Assembly (NCBI GenBank): GCA_022496805.1
Contig: CM040090.1
Span: forward strand, 13,200,001-13,264,000
Direction of reading: 5' to 3'
Origin: Pohlia nutans
Lineage: Eukaryota; Streptophyta; Bryopsida; Bryales; Mniaceae
DNA: 64,000 nt
Part shown: one piece after another, positions 12,171-23,439 of the stretch
Layout of the letters: each line of letters opens with the position of its first letter
How positions within the stretch are numbered: position 1 is the first letter of the stretch
Translations under genes and position numbers: made by a program
The notes under the pieces: generated by a model
What the model saw: only the letters and a program-made list of their open reading frames with translations
Told to the model about the DNA's origin: nothing
Database searches by the model: none

Positions 12171-12980
12171 AGCAACAACAAAAAAACACAAACCAGGTTG
12201 GGGATTGGGGACTCTGCAGCAATCAATCACGGCGGGACTCACAATGCCGGGAGTTCAAAAAATGACTGGAGAATTGGAACACAACAGAGGGCAATGCAGA
12301 GAGATCCAGAAAATGATGGAGTTGTTGCAATGACAGAGCGATGGCGATGGCGATGCAACCGAGGCGATGGTTCTTCGGTTTCTCCTTCAGTTCGCCGGAG
12401 CAGAGCAAAAACAATGAATGGTAAAGCCTGGGTTGGTGAAAGGCGTCTTGGAGAGGGGGAAACGGCGGTGTGAACGGGGTCCCGGAGACCACGACGGTGT
12501 GAACGGGGTTCTTCGTTTCTCACGAGGATCGACTGTTCCGCGTGGAACTGGCGTTGCCTTTCTTTCTTTCTGCCTTTCTTTCTTTTTTTTTTCTTTTTTT
12601 TTTCTTCGTTTAAAATAAAATAAAATACAAGAACCTCAGTCACGTGATGTTCATTTCTTACTCTGGTGATTTTTTAAATAGAAAAATATTTTTGTATTGA
12701 CGTGGTCTATCATTTGTTACTCTTATTGGCTCTGTGTACCGTGGAAGGCAGGGTCGACTGTTCCGAGTGGAACTGACGTTGCCTTCATTTCTTTTCGTTT
12801 AAAAAAAATTAAAATACAAGAACCTCAGTCACGTGATGTTCATTTCTTACTCTGGTTATTTTTAAAAAAGGAAAATCATCAACTATGTGGTCTATCATTT
12901 CTTACCCTTATTGGCTCTGTCTATCATTTGTAGTCTGTCAGAGTTCACTTCCTATGTTTCAGAATGTACCATCTGACTAG
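12171..12980 (-). promoter_or_regulatory. KAS III 5' flank with tandem duplication
   Basis: Region upstream of the KAS III start. About 12171-12530 is GC-richer than its surroundings and is the likely 5' UTR and core promoter, although no TATA box could be fixed. Next come two direct copies of a roughly 200 bp unit, at about 12523-12716 and 12752-12923. Both carry a GTCGACTGTTCC-type start, a pyrimidine run, the block ACAAGAACCTCAGTCACGTG and a TATTGGCTCTGT end. Each copy therefore has a CACGTG G-box and a reverse-complement CCAAT motif. The regulatory role is inferred; the duplication is read directly. Confidence 0.5.
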
Positions 12981-12982
12981 AA

Positions 12983-13305
12983 TACCGTACGTGGAAGGTA
13001 GGGTCGGCAGAAAATAATTCCCCAAAAAAATGTCGAAAAAATAAATAAATTTATTAAGTATTTTGTCGAAATCAACAAAAATAATGTCGGAAAAAAAATA
13101 ACACTCAAAACTGGATGAAAACATAACACTCAACGAAAATCGTAGACAAAAAATAAAATAAGATGTTTAGCGGGCGGAAAAAATTAATGTTAGCTATTAA
13201 TAGCTAAATTCTTAATAATTACTTTTGAAAGTGCCGACTTTCACTGTTTCAACTTTTATTAATTATTCGACACAAAAGTGCCGACCCTGCCTTCCATGTA
13301 CGGTA
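12983..13305. mobile_element. TA-flanked TACCGTA MITE, copy 1
   Basis: TIRs TACCGTACGTGGAAGGTAGG and the complement-like CCTGCCTTCCATGTACGGTA, 323 bp. The interior has repeated GTCGAAA/GTCGGAA and CAACAAAAATAATGTCGG blocks. A loose terminus is also found at 12737-12755. Confidence 0.8.
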
Positions 13306-13321
13306 TGCTATTGTAACTAGG

Positions 13322-14434
13322 TTAGCCCTTAAAAGTCAAAGCAAGCCACATGGAAAGAATAATTTTAAAAACAAGTATTTTTCCTCAATCAAAATAAGCA
13401 AGGATTGGTGTGTTGAGAGGTTACTATAAAAGCGAGTTAGATTCTCGACTTCGGCCTCATTTAGGAGATCGTGGAATTATTCACAAGCAATCAAAGTAAT
13501 TGATTTGAACAAGAGTTGAGGTTGGGCAACTGAGGTCGTTATTAATCCATTAACGCTTTTGGTGTTGTAGTTGGGTTCACTAGATTTCACTAGGTTTTTC
13601 CACTATGATTCATAGTACCAGAAAAAAATGGATTAAATTAAAAAATAACTATACAATTGTACTTTCAACTGTAGTGAAGACATTTTTCCGAAATTAGAGA
13701 ATCATCCGATGGTGGGATTGAAAGATCATTTGAACCATATAATGCACACTCAAAAAGGAGATTTTATTGGGTGTGTGACTTCAAAATTAGATAGAATTTG
13801 GGTTAAATATTCTAAAGTGAAAGTGAAGATGTTCATCAGTGACTTATGTCAACACCTCTCCATTGCATTCTTTCATGTTAAAAACAGACTCACACATTGT
13901 AATTATTGTGAATTTTATATGTAAGTGACTAATCCATGTATGGTTTATGACAAAAATTTATATGTTAAAATATAAAAAGAGTTGGTACATGGATCAAGAT
14001 CATGGAACATGAATAAGAGAATATGATCCAAAAATAAAACAAGATAACAAACTTCCAAACACAAGAAATATCGCATAGTACATGTCCTGTATTTGTAAGT
14101 ATTTATTGTATTTTCAAGTATTTGTATTATTTTTACATTTTGTTCATAGGTATTTTGATAGTTGCTCAAATCCAAATTGATTTCTTTTGAAGATGTATAT
14201 TGTAAGCCTCAAAATGTGAACTTCACAATTCAAAATCCAATTCTTCATTGATTTTTCGTTATTTGCATTTTTGACACATTAGAGACCACAAAGTAGTGAC
14301 TTGCGCACTAAAAGGTTAAAAAAGTGCCGCAACAATGGCTGGCCAACATAGCCGTTTTTTTTTTTTTTTTCCTCCAAAAATTTAGATGCCTTCCAAGCTG
14401 CCCTGCCCACGCCTTCTTGACATTTAACGGTCAA
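13322..14434. mobile_element. TTAA/CCC element interrupted by a second one
   Basis: Ends TTAGCCCTTAAAAGTCAAAG and TTGACATTTAACGG-TCAA. The arms match the intact 364-390 bp copies at 20472, 48744 and 63286. The interior from 13542 to 14319 does not belong and has its own TTAA and TTAACGC/GCGCACTAA ends, related to 24424-24970. This is a nested insertion. Confidence 0.7.
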
Positions 14435-14667
14435 CCCTTAAAGGGTTGATGGGGATAGTAGACATGTTGGCATATATTTGACATTTGTTGTAAATAAAAA
14501 GTTCCAAATTGAGACCCCAATAGCTCATTACAACTATGCCGACATGAATTTTGACTTCACTTTTGATCTTAAACCTATAGGAGGTGTACGTGGAACTATG
14601 TCAAATACAATGTAACATTGTTGTATAATACTGGTTGGAAAGGGCTCTTTGGACCTTTAAGGATTAA
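14431..14667. mobile_element. TTAA/CCC MITE, 237 bp
   Basis: CCCTTAAAGGGTTGATGGGG at the left and GGACCTTTAAGGATTAA at the right. Interior like 8555-8787. It abuts the previous element and shares the TCAA junction. Confidence 0.7.
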
Positions 14668-14879
14668 CCGTGTAGTGTCTAGCTAACCATATTCTAGTCA
14701 TTGGAGCGTCGGAAATGAAAATAACAGAAAGTCCGTGAAGAATTGGATTTTGAATTGTAAAGTGGACAATGCTACTATCGCTTACAAAATCATGACCATG
14801 GATGTGCATGATAGAGTTTGAGTGGTCCAACTGATTGCTCTCCCGAAAAGAGTGGAACTCCATCTTTTATGATTCCACA

Positions 14880-15945
14880 AGATAGATAGAAACACCAACC
14901 CTATTACAAGGTCGGCGTGAATAAAGTGTCTGTTCGTAATGGCAATGACCCGATGCCCACCGGACAAAGGGACATTGGACCAATACTACTCTCCCCTTTC
15001 GAGGATGGACACTATAGTAACCTAAACAAAGTGTAACCTAATCAAAGTAACAGTAACAGTAAAGATGACAAGTTTGAAGAAATGGTGGTTGGGTGTGTAT
15101 CTGTATAAGGTCTGTTTAAAATGAAGTATTATCGCCAAGTCATGAGTTCTTTGGTTGGTTGGTGAAGAACGTTGTATCACAGTTATGTGGTCCGGGTTCG
15201 AAACCTATTGGGCTCGTTTGAGCAGTGGTGTGATACACATGGCTTGGTGCTGCGAGTGAGTTATCATGGCAGGAAAGTTGTACCAACCAACCGGCCCCAC
15301 CTATCCCCTGAGACAAGTTGAGCTAGTTGTGTGAAAAGAGTGGCTAGCAGTGGTTCTCACCACTACCCCCTCCTCTTTTAGTGTACTACGTCTGTTGGTA
15401 TTGTTTGATTATTCTCTATACGTCTTTTATGTAAGAGGATAGATCCGGGATACTGTATGGCAATGGTATTTATTGCTTTAAATGTGTGTTTTATGGAGGT
15501 TTCGCAAATGTTAAATTTTGTTTCTAGTTGTTTCATTGAGGGGACGTGTGTGGTTCCTCTGGCTCCAGTTGTGATGACTATAATAGGATCTACTTTCCAA
15601 CCTTGTTGTATGATGTTATTAATGAGAGGTAGGTATTTTATGATTTTTCTGCCAATTGTTTCTGGTGAAAATCTGTCGTTTGTGTATGTAAATTCTATAA
15701 ATTGTATGGTTAGGTTATCATCGGGGTTTAGAGGGGGTGGACTTTGGTATGGGAGGCCTTTAATGCATAGTATATCTGGTTTGAATCTGGCATTGCATTG
15801 ACATCTGCGTTGATCACAAGTACATGGTAGTAACCATGGAGGGACTGTGTTTTCTTGTGGATTGTTGTTGAATGTGCCTGCATTCATGAGAGTGTAGCAT
15901 CTTGATTTATTGGAAGATAATATTAATTTTCGTAATTATGATTCC
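14880..15945 (-). mobile_element. LINE-like 3' end, longest copy
   Basis: Minus-strand order: open frame (15887-15378, open further to about 15940), then a roughly 500-bp 3' UTR homologous to the other copies, then a TATCTATCT tail at 14880. 5'-truncated; no reverse transcriptase is present in the window. The tail and repeated 5' truncation fit non-LTR retrotransposition. Confidence 0.7.
15378..15887 (-). CDS. C-terminal nuclease-like ORF of the LINE-like element
   Basis: 169 codons from the first ATG to the stop, 5'-incomplete. A Cys cluster CTCDQRRCQC is followed by RFKPDILC, then IQFIEFTYTNDRF and GWKVDPIIVITTGARG. The D...(I)EFT layout after a Cys cluster resembles the restriction-like (PD-(D/E)xK) endonuclease at the C-terminus of some LINEs. 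That assignment is an inference. A decayed relative of its last 25 residues occurs at 58561-58640, so the protein end is a conserved part of the element. Frame intact here. Confidence 0.5.
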   Translation of the reverse strand: MNAGTFNNNPQENTVPPWLLPCTCDQRRCQCNARFKPDILCIKGLPYQSPPPLNPDDNLTIQFIEFTYTNDRFSPETIGRKIIKYLPLINNIIQQGWKVDPIIVITTGARGTTHVPSMKQLETKFNICETSIKHTFKAINTIAIQYPGSILLHKRRIENNQTIPTDVVH

Positions 15946-16060
15946 ACAACCTTTGTATGGAAGAGGCTCTGTGAATTTCCTGAAGAACACTATCATGGTA
16001 TTTCGGGCATCTTCATAAATGGCATTTTTATGCTTTGTTCATGGACTTGTCCTAAGCAAC

Positions 16061-16303
16061 CATCAGGAATTTAGGATTTTATAGATTTTTAACGACTTTT
16101 GTGCGACATCCAATATTTCATGGGTTCGTACATTTTTTCGCGCAGATTTTGTGCTAATTTTGCATTGAATCTGCACAACTTCTACATTCACTCTTTTTGT
16201 TATCTTATAGAGTACAATATCCGTGCAAAAATGTATGAACCCATGAAATATTGGATGTCGCACAAAAATCGTTTAAAATCCGTGGGGTCCTAAATACATG
16301 ATG
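16061..16303. mobile_element. Short CATCAGGAATTT-ended MITE
   Basis: 243 bp with arms of about 75 bp (TTTGTGCGACATCCAATATT and its complement). Ends CATCAGGAATTTAGG and GGGGTCCTAAATACATGATG. Same ends as the 1.54-kb element at 58781. Confidence 0.75.
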
Positions 16304-16434
16304 CCGTAGTGCCCACTGCTATTTACATACATGTGATCTAGCCACCGGTGCACGGAACCACATCGACGTGGACTTACTTCAGCCATCTCGTCTGCTAGAC
16401 AAATCACAGTTGGTAGTGGTTTCCGGTCGCTTGT

Positions 16435-16880
16435 TCATAGTCGAGTACACTGGAATTCTTTTGGACCCATGTGTTCCAACTTCCAGTTGGGAGTTCCAGT
16501 TGAGATGGGAGGGATTAAAAAAAAGTATGTGATTGATGTAGGCATTTGGGAGATTGTGTTAGTAACAAAGGAGGTTGTAAAGGTGGCAGAAATGGTGAAG
16601 TTCTCTTGGTACCACAAGAATAGGTTTGGGCCACTAAGCAATATGTATGACATGGTGGTTGTTGTTGGATGTGTTAACTCGATAGTCATTTTGTGGAACA
16701 TGGAACGCCGTGTGGCATTTGGCTTGCCAAAGAATTGTTGGCGTAAACTTCGGCCATATCCCCGGGTTTGACTATGATGCGTGAGGTGTTTGTGGAGTCC
16801 TTGTTGACTTTTGAAAGTATGACATACTTTTGTCGTGCAATTGGTAAATTCTTGCTACGTGGAATAAAGTGCACATACAA
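16435..16880 (-). pseudogene. Frameshifted unrecognised ORF pair
   Basis: Two minus-strand open frames, 16880-16686 and 16701-16435, overlap by 16 nt in different frames. Together they have protein-like composition (Thr-rich, few Lys). Probably one decayed coding sequence with a frameshift; family not recognised. Its upstream side ends at the long-TIR element. Confidence 0.25.
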
Positions 16881-16919
16881 TAGGCGGGCAAGTATATTTG
16901 TTGTAGATAGAGGTACAAA

Positions 16920-18166
16920 ACACGCAATTCGCTATTTATACACTTGGCCATATAATCATGCACTTGGCCCCCGGACGCATTAAAAAATTTGTCTAAAAAA
17001 TTCTCTAAAAAACAACAATTTTTGTCTTTCTACAATTACTTTCATTGTAAACAAACAATTCTTTTATTTATTTATTATTCTTATCTTTATCTTTTATTTT
17101 ATTTTTTCTTTATCTTGTTTCTTTCTTGTCTTCTTTCTTGTCTTCTTTTTTGTCTTCTTTTTCTTTTCCTTCTTGTCTTCCTTCTTGTCTTCTTCTTCTT
17201 TTTCTATTTTTTCTTCATACCTCTTGTGGCAGCCGCAAACCCTACACCCGCACCGAGGAAAAAAAACCAATTTTTTTTTTCTCTTTTGGTTTTCGTCTTC
17301 TTTTTTGCTTAGGGCTCATGAACCCTAAAAATAGAAATTTTAAAATTTTAAAAATTAGGGTTCAGCCAGCGGTCGCTGAACCTAAACGGCGGTGGAGGAA
17401 AAAAAACCAAAAAATAAAAAAAAATACAAAAAAATACAAAAAAATTCTCTTTTGGTTTTTGTATTCTTTCTTGTTTAGGGCTCATGAACCCTAAAAACAA
17501 ATTTAAAACAAAATTTAGGGTTCAGCCGCCGGCGACTGAACCCCAAACGGCCGGAAAAAAAAATTAAAAAAAATTAAAAAAAAATTCCTATTTATAGACT
17601 ACTGACGGCTGAGGGTGCGCGGCCGCGCACCCTCAACCTCTTTTATCCTCTCCCTCCTCTCTCTCTCCCTCTCTCCTCTCCCTCTCTCTCCTCCTCTCCC
17701 ATATATATATGAGGAGAGGGGGAGAGAGAGGGAGAGGAGAGAAGAGGAAAAGGGAGTGAGGGAGAGGATAAAAGAGGCTTAGAATGCGCGGCCGCGCACC
17801 CTCAGCCGTCAGTAGTCTATAAATAGGAAAAAAAACTTTTTTTTTTTGTTTTTGGTTTTTTTTCCTCCACCGCTTTGGTTCAGCCACCGCTAGCTGAACG
17901 CTAATTTTTAAAATTTTAAAATTTCTATTTTCATGAGCCCTAAGCAAAAAATTGGTTTTTTTTCCTCGGTGATAAAGAAAAGATAAAAGAAAAGATAAAG
18001 ATAAGAATAAAAAATAAATAAAAGAATTGTTTGTTTACAATGTAAGTGATTTGTAGAAAGACAAAATCGCTATTTTTTAGAGAGCTTTTTACACAAATTT
18101 TTTAAGCAAGATTTGCTCATGAAATGAACGAACTTGGCCAAGTGCATAAATAGCGAATTGCGTGTT
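16920..18166. mobile_element. Long-TIR element with hairpin core, complete
   Basis: Terminal ACACGCAATTCGCTATTTAT and its complement, TIRs of about 140 bp or more, flanked by TACAAA on both sides. The core is a palindrome centred near 17706 (ATATATATAT) with arms containing GGGTGCGCGGCCGCGCACCC and CTGACGGCTGA. No transposase; the ORFs in it are low-complexity. Class not assigned. Confidence 0.8.
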
Positions 18167-18169
18167 ACA

Positions 18170-20471
18170 AATCGAGAGGATTGTGAAGGCTGTGCCAAAC
18201 AAACTAGACTCTTTGCTTGTATTTTCTTTTAGGCTAACTCCAATGCTTGAAATATTGTACTCTTATATGTCATCGGCCAAGATTGTGGGTTGATTGTTTA
18301 ATGTATATGTCAATCACCTCATAGAAAATGCCCATTTTGTTACATTGGTATGATTCAGAGCCACGGAAGAATGCACATACGATCCCCTCATCCAAATGAA
18401 TGAAACTTTGTTTAGAAAATTTTGAGGTCTTGAAAATTCTAATTTGAAATATCTAAAATTAATTCTCCTATAAATAATCAACTTTGTCTGAAGCGTGTTG
18501 AATTGTCTTTAGAAAAGTCTTTGGCACATTTACATTTACTATGCATTTAATTTACTATAAATTACTTTATTTTTTTATAATAATTATATGAATGAGTGAC
18601 TCAAAAGAGCAAGTGTGAAAAACAATCTAATTTTAATGAAATTACTAAATTGAGTATTGTGTAGAAGACACTATACACCAACATCTGTATTATTTCTAAA
18701 AAATTAGAGTAACATCAGATTGTATGGTTGCTAAACACATATATGATTTTTTTTTCTAGTAATTATTTAATATGATTTACATCTCATAAAATAAATTAAA
18801 AATTGACTCAATTTTCAACCAATGGATTTTCCACAGTGGTCCTTAAGGCCTCATTCTTTTGATTTTAGCGATATTCTCAAAATATTTCTCAAATTAATAT
18901 CCTTTAAATTTTATTCAGTTTTGTATATGTTTTAATATATTTATGTCAATTTGTAACAAATTATAATCAAGGTGTCTTAAATGAAGGCTATGAACATATG
19001 AAGAGATATAAAAAATGTGACCTAAAGAAACAATTGTTTATAAATTATTTTAAGAGTTTTTCTTAGAAATGGTCAAATAACCAAGTCTCTTTTATGTAAT
19101 CAACTATAAAACATACATCTTGAGTCTTTGTGTGTGATTTTGTCTCAAACTTTAGTATTTTATGTGCTATTTCAAGATTCCAATTTTGTGGTTAATTTTT
19201 TTAGTTTAGATTCCCTATGCTCAATGCATAGTAATTTAGTCTAATGGCTCAATAGAGTTTTCCGCAAATTCATCTAGGTTTACATACGCAGAATTAAAAT
19301 TTTCCTGTAAAATGAAAATCCAGCACCAGAAAGGGGGGGGGCAGATTTTCTGAATATAGACGACGGAACTTTTTGCAGCAGCCAGCAGCTAGGAGCTGGC
19401 CAGCAGGGCCGGGTCTAAAACAAGCTCATTGCTCACCGCATGCTCACTGCTCACCCTATAGCCGGGTCTAAATAAAAGCTTAAAAGGAATAATAAGAAGC
19501 TCAAGGCTATTTTTTCTTGAGGCGCAGAAAACTGAGGGCATGAAATTAAAAGGCACCATTTTTGGTCCCTCCAAACTTCAGACCTGTAGTTTGTTTCAGG
19601 CAACTGACATATCTACTTTTATTGGGAACTCAACCTCTTTTTTTGAAAACTATAGTCCAGTCACCCTACTTGAGACCACTTTGCGGATAACTCTAATGAT
19701 GAACTCAACTTTGGCCAAATGTAACTCTCATTGTCTTGTGGATAGTGACGTGGGATCCTAAAGAACATTGAGGATTAATTCTCTCTTTGTGTTTGCTTGA
19801 GGATGAAGATTTTTGCAATAAGACATTATAAGAAATATGAGGTCTCCAAAAGGTTGCCAGAATTGTTAGAACCTCATGAAAACAATAAAACAAAAATCCA
19901 ATATGATGTGGTTGAATTGTGGCCATGTTACATTGGATTTAATTTAATTTAATTTAATTTTTTTTCGGTTTAAAATTTAATTAAAATTTAATTTTTTTGC
20001 ATGAGGTTTTGGCAGCCCTTTGGAGGCTTCATATTTCTCGTAACAATCTTTCAGACAGTTCAATACACTACGGGGTCTCACTGCTGGTTCATGTGCAGAA
20101 GAAGGTGATTTCAAAATTGCGTTCCAAAACTCTACAAGAAGGTTAGCTTGTTGAAGCAAAACAAATCACGTTGTGCCCAATTTAAGAACACCAGTAGGAA
20201 ATCTGTCGCTTTTCATTTACTATAAATGAAAAAGAAATGAAACTGCGCCAAACACATGGGTTGTGTCAATGTTGGTGAGTAGTTTTGGTCACAAAAAGAC
20301 ATAAATATAAGTATAATATTCCGATACTGTTCATTGTTACCACAAAGTGGAGAATGAAAAACAACAGGTCTACTACTATTGTAACTAAATTACGGAGGAA
20401 TCGTGAGGTCTCACATTCCCTACTGTGCACATTGCAAAAAATTAGGTAAGTCTGCTGAGCTTTTGAGCAAA
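18170..20471. other. AT-rich, no firm gene
   Basis: One short coding-like minus-strand stretch at 19977-20159 (LVEFWNAIL..., KDCYEKYEASKGLPKPH) could be an exon or relic. An ATTTA simple repeat lies at 19930-19995. Otherwise nothing was recognised. Confidence 0.3.
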
Positions 20472-20861
20472 TTAACCCTTAAACGTCAAGAGGGCCTGAA
20501 CAGGGCAATCTGGAAGGCATCTAAATTTTTTTGGGGAAAATTTTAATTTTTTTTAATTTTTAATTTTTTGCAAAAACGGCTCTGTAGTGCACTGCTGGCT
20601 AGCACTGTAGCACTGTAACACTGCGGCACTGCTGAACTTCAGCTGCCCCAACCTCAAAACTTGTTCAATTTGATAACTTTGATTGCTTACCAACAATTCC
20701 ACAATCTCTCAAATGAGGCCAAAATTTGGAATCTAGATCGCTTTTTCAGTAGCTTTCCAACGCAACAAGTCTGGCTTGATTTGGTTGAAAAAATCAACTT
20801 TTCTCTTCATTATTATCTTTTAAATAAGCCCATGGGGCTTACCTTGACGTTTAAGGGTTAG
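20472..20861. mobile_element. TTAA/CCC MITE, 390 bp (GTCAAG subfamily)
   Basis: TTAA-CCCTTAAACGTCAAGAGG ... CCTTGACGTTTAAGGG-TTAG. Inverted copy of 48744-49107 and 63286-63651. Confidence 0.88.
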
Positions 20862-21335
20862 CCATTCAAAATTTATTAACCTGTCTGCTTTACCCATTTC
20901 TTTCTTGTTTTATTTTCTCCTTCAAATATCTACATTTCAGCCAATAACAACAAAACACTTCCTAAATATCATCCTAGTTGTGCCATGTGACTATTTATGT
21001 CACTTTGCGATCGCAATGTAGAATTGTCTTACATTTAAAAATTATTTGATACGTAAACCATTGATACATAGTGGCATAAACAAGGTATCTTACGTTAACC
21101 TCTAAAGGTCTAAGCCAAGTCCAAATTGAACCTCATCTTTCTTTTAGCAATTTGAGTAGGTCCTATGTGAACTTCCTTTTGTTCAATTTTTTTTTTTTTG
21201 ATCAACACATGTAATGTTCTTTAGTGATTCCGATGATATAAAATATGGTCCCCTCTGAATTATACTTTTCACAATACGATACATCAAATTTTTCATTTTA
21301 AAAGCATGATGAATCGTTGTTCCTTTAGATGTTAA

Positions 21336-22475
21336 CTTGAATCCCTACCGCTACTACTTGTAGACATCAAAGTAAGAAGTCACTCCTTTTGATGAAAGCT
21401 ATAGACCTGCTAGATTTTCTCATCTCTTTGGAATTCATTCACTCTTACATCCTTCACATCACACGCTCCATGAGTGTTTGTCATTTTCCCTTTTATGGTT
21501 ACCTTTGAGTTCCATATTTGAGGTAGCTGAGAAATTTGAATTTCACAACTTGGAAGAGTTAGTGATGAGTATGAAATAACACAAGCTCAGCAAATGCAAA
21601 AAATCATTCACACAACCCAGAAACTGAGCAACATTCGCCGAGACCGGCGGAGGAGGGATAAATAGATAGAAAAACTGGTCCTCTTTTGAGGCCGGCGTGG
21701 GTAAAGTGTCTGTTTGTAATGACAATGATCCAATGCCCTCAGCACAAAGGACCATTGGTGCAACAAGCTCGTCTCGACGATGGCAGAGGAGATTTTCAAC
21801 ATCCACAACTTCCTCTTCCTCCACTCCATATCCTAGGCATGTACTTTGCTACCTGTACTTGCATCACAAACAATTCTCTTCCATCACAATCCACGAAGTT
21901 GTATAACATTCAATAGTAACCTGAGGGACTGCCCTCTCCCAATAACATGATGAAGAATATACCTCATTATCTCGTCAACCCCATCATTGGTTAAGGGGGC
22001 ACATGACAGAAGCACGAGAACTCCAAAGATAAAGCTAGATGAAACTTCAAGTGCGCACAAAAGCTACTGAATGTTATGTGATCATTGATAATTGATTGCA
22101 AAATAGAAACTACAACATCAAAGTCCCTCGTGGCTCCATTTCCACGTACATTGAGAGCTGCCACCATAAATGCCTTTACCACCCCTATCCTTTGAGCTTC
22201 TTTTGATGGTATACAAGTTGAAAATGTGCACCCTGCTCAAGTGTGTTTTCTTGCTCCACACAAAAACATTCACTTCAAGGAAATTGGCCTTTTCTCATTG
22301 ACTGAAATCAAAGTCTTACGTGACCACTTACACCCACCTTGACACCCACCAAATTTGTTTTATGTGACTAATTGCTCTCACCAAGCGAGAAGTGATCAAT
22401 GAGAACTGACCAATTTTTTTGTAGTGATCCTTTCTTGCTTTTCTTTCTTTTTGTGGACCTATATAAAAAAACCAA
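21336..22475 (-). pseudogene. Partial GNAT pseudogene broken by two insertions
   Basis: Closely matches the 3' part of the GNAT gene and its 3' flank (about 31005-32085). Exon 5 sequence is split by a LINE-like 3' fragment at about 21655-21780, and the intron by a short MITE at about 21903-22079. Exon 4 sequence follows at about 22130-22262 with the donor kept but a frameshift in the NVCV strand region. Exon 4 is then interrupted at about 22274-22428 by unrelated DNA. Exons 1-3 were not found. It lacks the hAT-like element present in the intact gene, so it serves as an empty site for dating. Confidence 0.8.
21655..21780 (-). mobile_element. LINE-like 3' end in the GNAT pseudogene
   Basis: Only the last 120 bp of the element, ending in the TCTATCTATTTATC tail on the minus strand. 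It splits pseudogene exon 5; GAGGAG-like sequence flanks both sides. Confidence 0.65.
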
Positions 22476-23439
22476 AAAACAAAAAGCCATGTAAAATTTT
22501 AGAGATCTTTAGGATAGTCTTAAAGCAATGTCATTCATAGAACAACCCTCGGTGTATTTAATTCCTTGCTACCCCCTGAAGGGCTCAAAGCTAAGTTCCA
22601 TGGGTTTGAGAAGTTGTCTATGGAAGTAGGCAAGAGGAGGGGAAAAGTGGAACTTGGGTTTGTCTCATACCCAATTATGAAGTTGTATCTGTTCCATGGA
22701 CTTGCTTGAGGTGAAAAATGAACAAGTTTGATTGGTTAGGGAGAAGTTGCCATGAAGCCTTGGGCTTGAAACTCTTTGTACTTCATGACAATTTCTCGAT
22801 CACTTTTTTCTCAAAAGCTCACTTGAAATCTGGAACTTGGTCCCCCAAAGTCCCTAAAACTTATCTTCTAGTAAGACATTTCATCCATGGAACTTAGCTC
22901 TCACTCATACCAAACTTAGGCTTCATCTCTTTTAACAACTAAAAACAAGAAGAGAAAATTGTAGCTTGAAGATAATAGCTCTTTTGGAAGATAGAACAGC
23001 TCATGTTCAAATTGTCAACATATGTTTTTGGGTTGAAAACATTGAAATCTTTTCATTTAGAACGTAGATTGAAGATAGGACAAGTCCAAATGGGGCTCCT
23101 ATCTTTCAGCCACAATTGTTTCTCTTTTCATCTTTAGTTCAATCCAAGTTGTTAAAAAGTAAATTTAAGTTTGGTGTGGCATTCCTTTCAATTTTGATTC
23201 TCTCTAGCATTTCAATAGTCAAAGAACCAAAGGCACAAGTAGAAATTGTGTCAAGAGTCCATCCAAATTGGTGAGAACTTGTCACTATTGAAACCATGTC
23301 TAAAATGAAGTTCATCCAATTTGGCTAAAATTGATAGAGACGTCAAATTTAGAATAGAACATGATTTCTACTAGTGAGAAATATTGGAACGAAACACGAT
23401 AGAGTTACTTTTAGAACCGTGTTCTATAAAAAGGGGATT
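22476..23439. other. No gene or clear repeat seen
   Basis: Moderately AT-rich, no ORF of interest on either strand, no terminal inverted repeats noticed. Confidence 0.3.

Noticed and set aside
17220..17530. Telomere-like AACCCTAAA and TTAGGGTT motifs
   Set aside because: They are isolated copies within the long-TIR element arms, not a tandem array.
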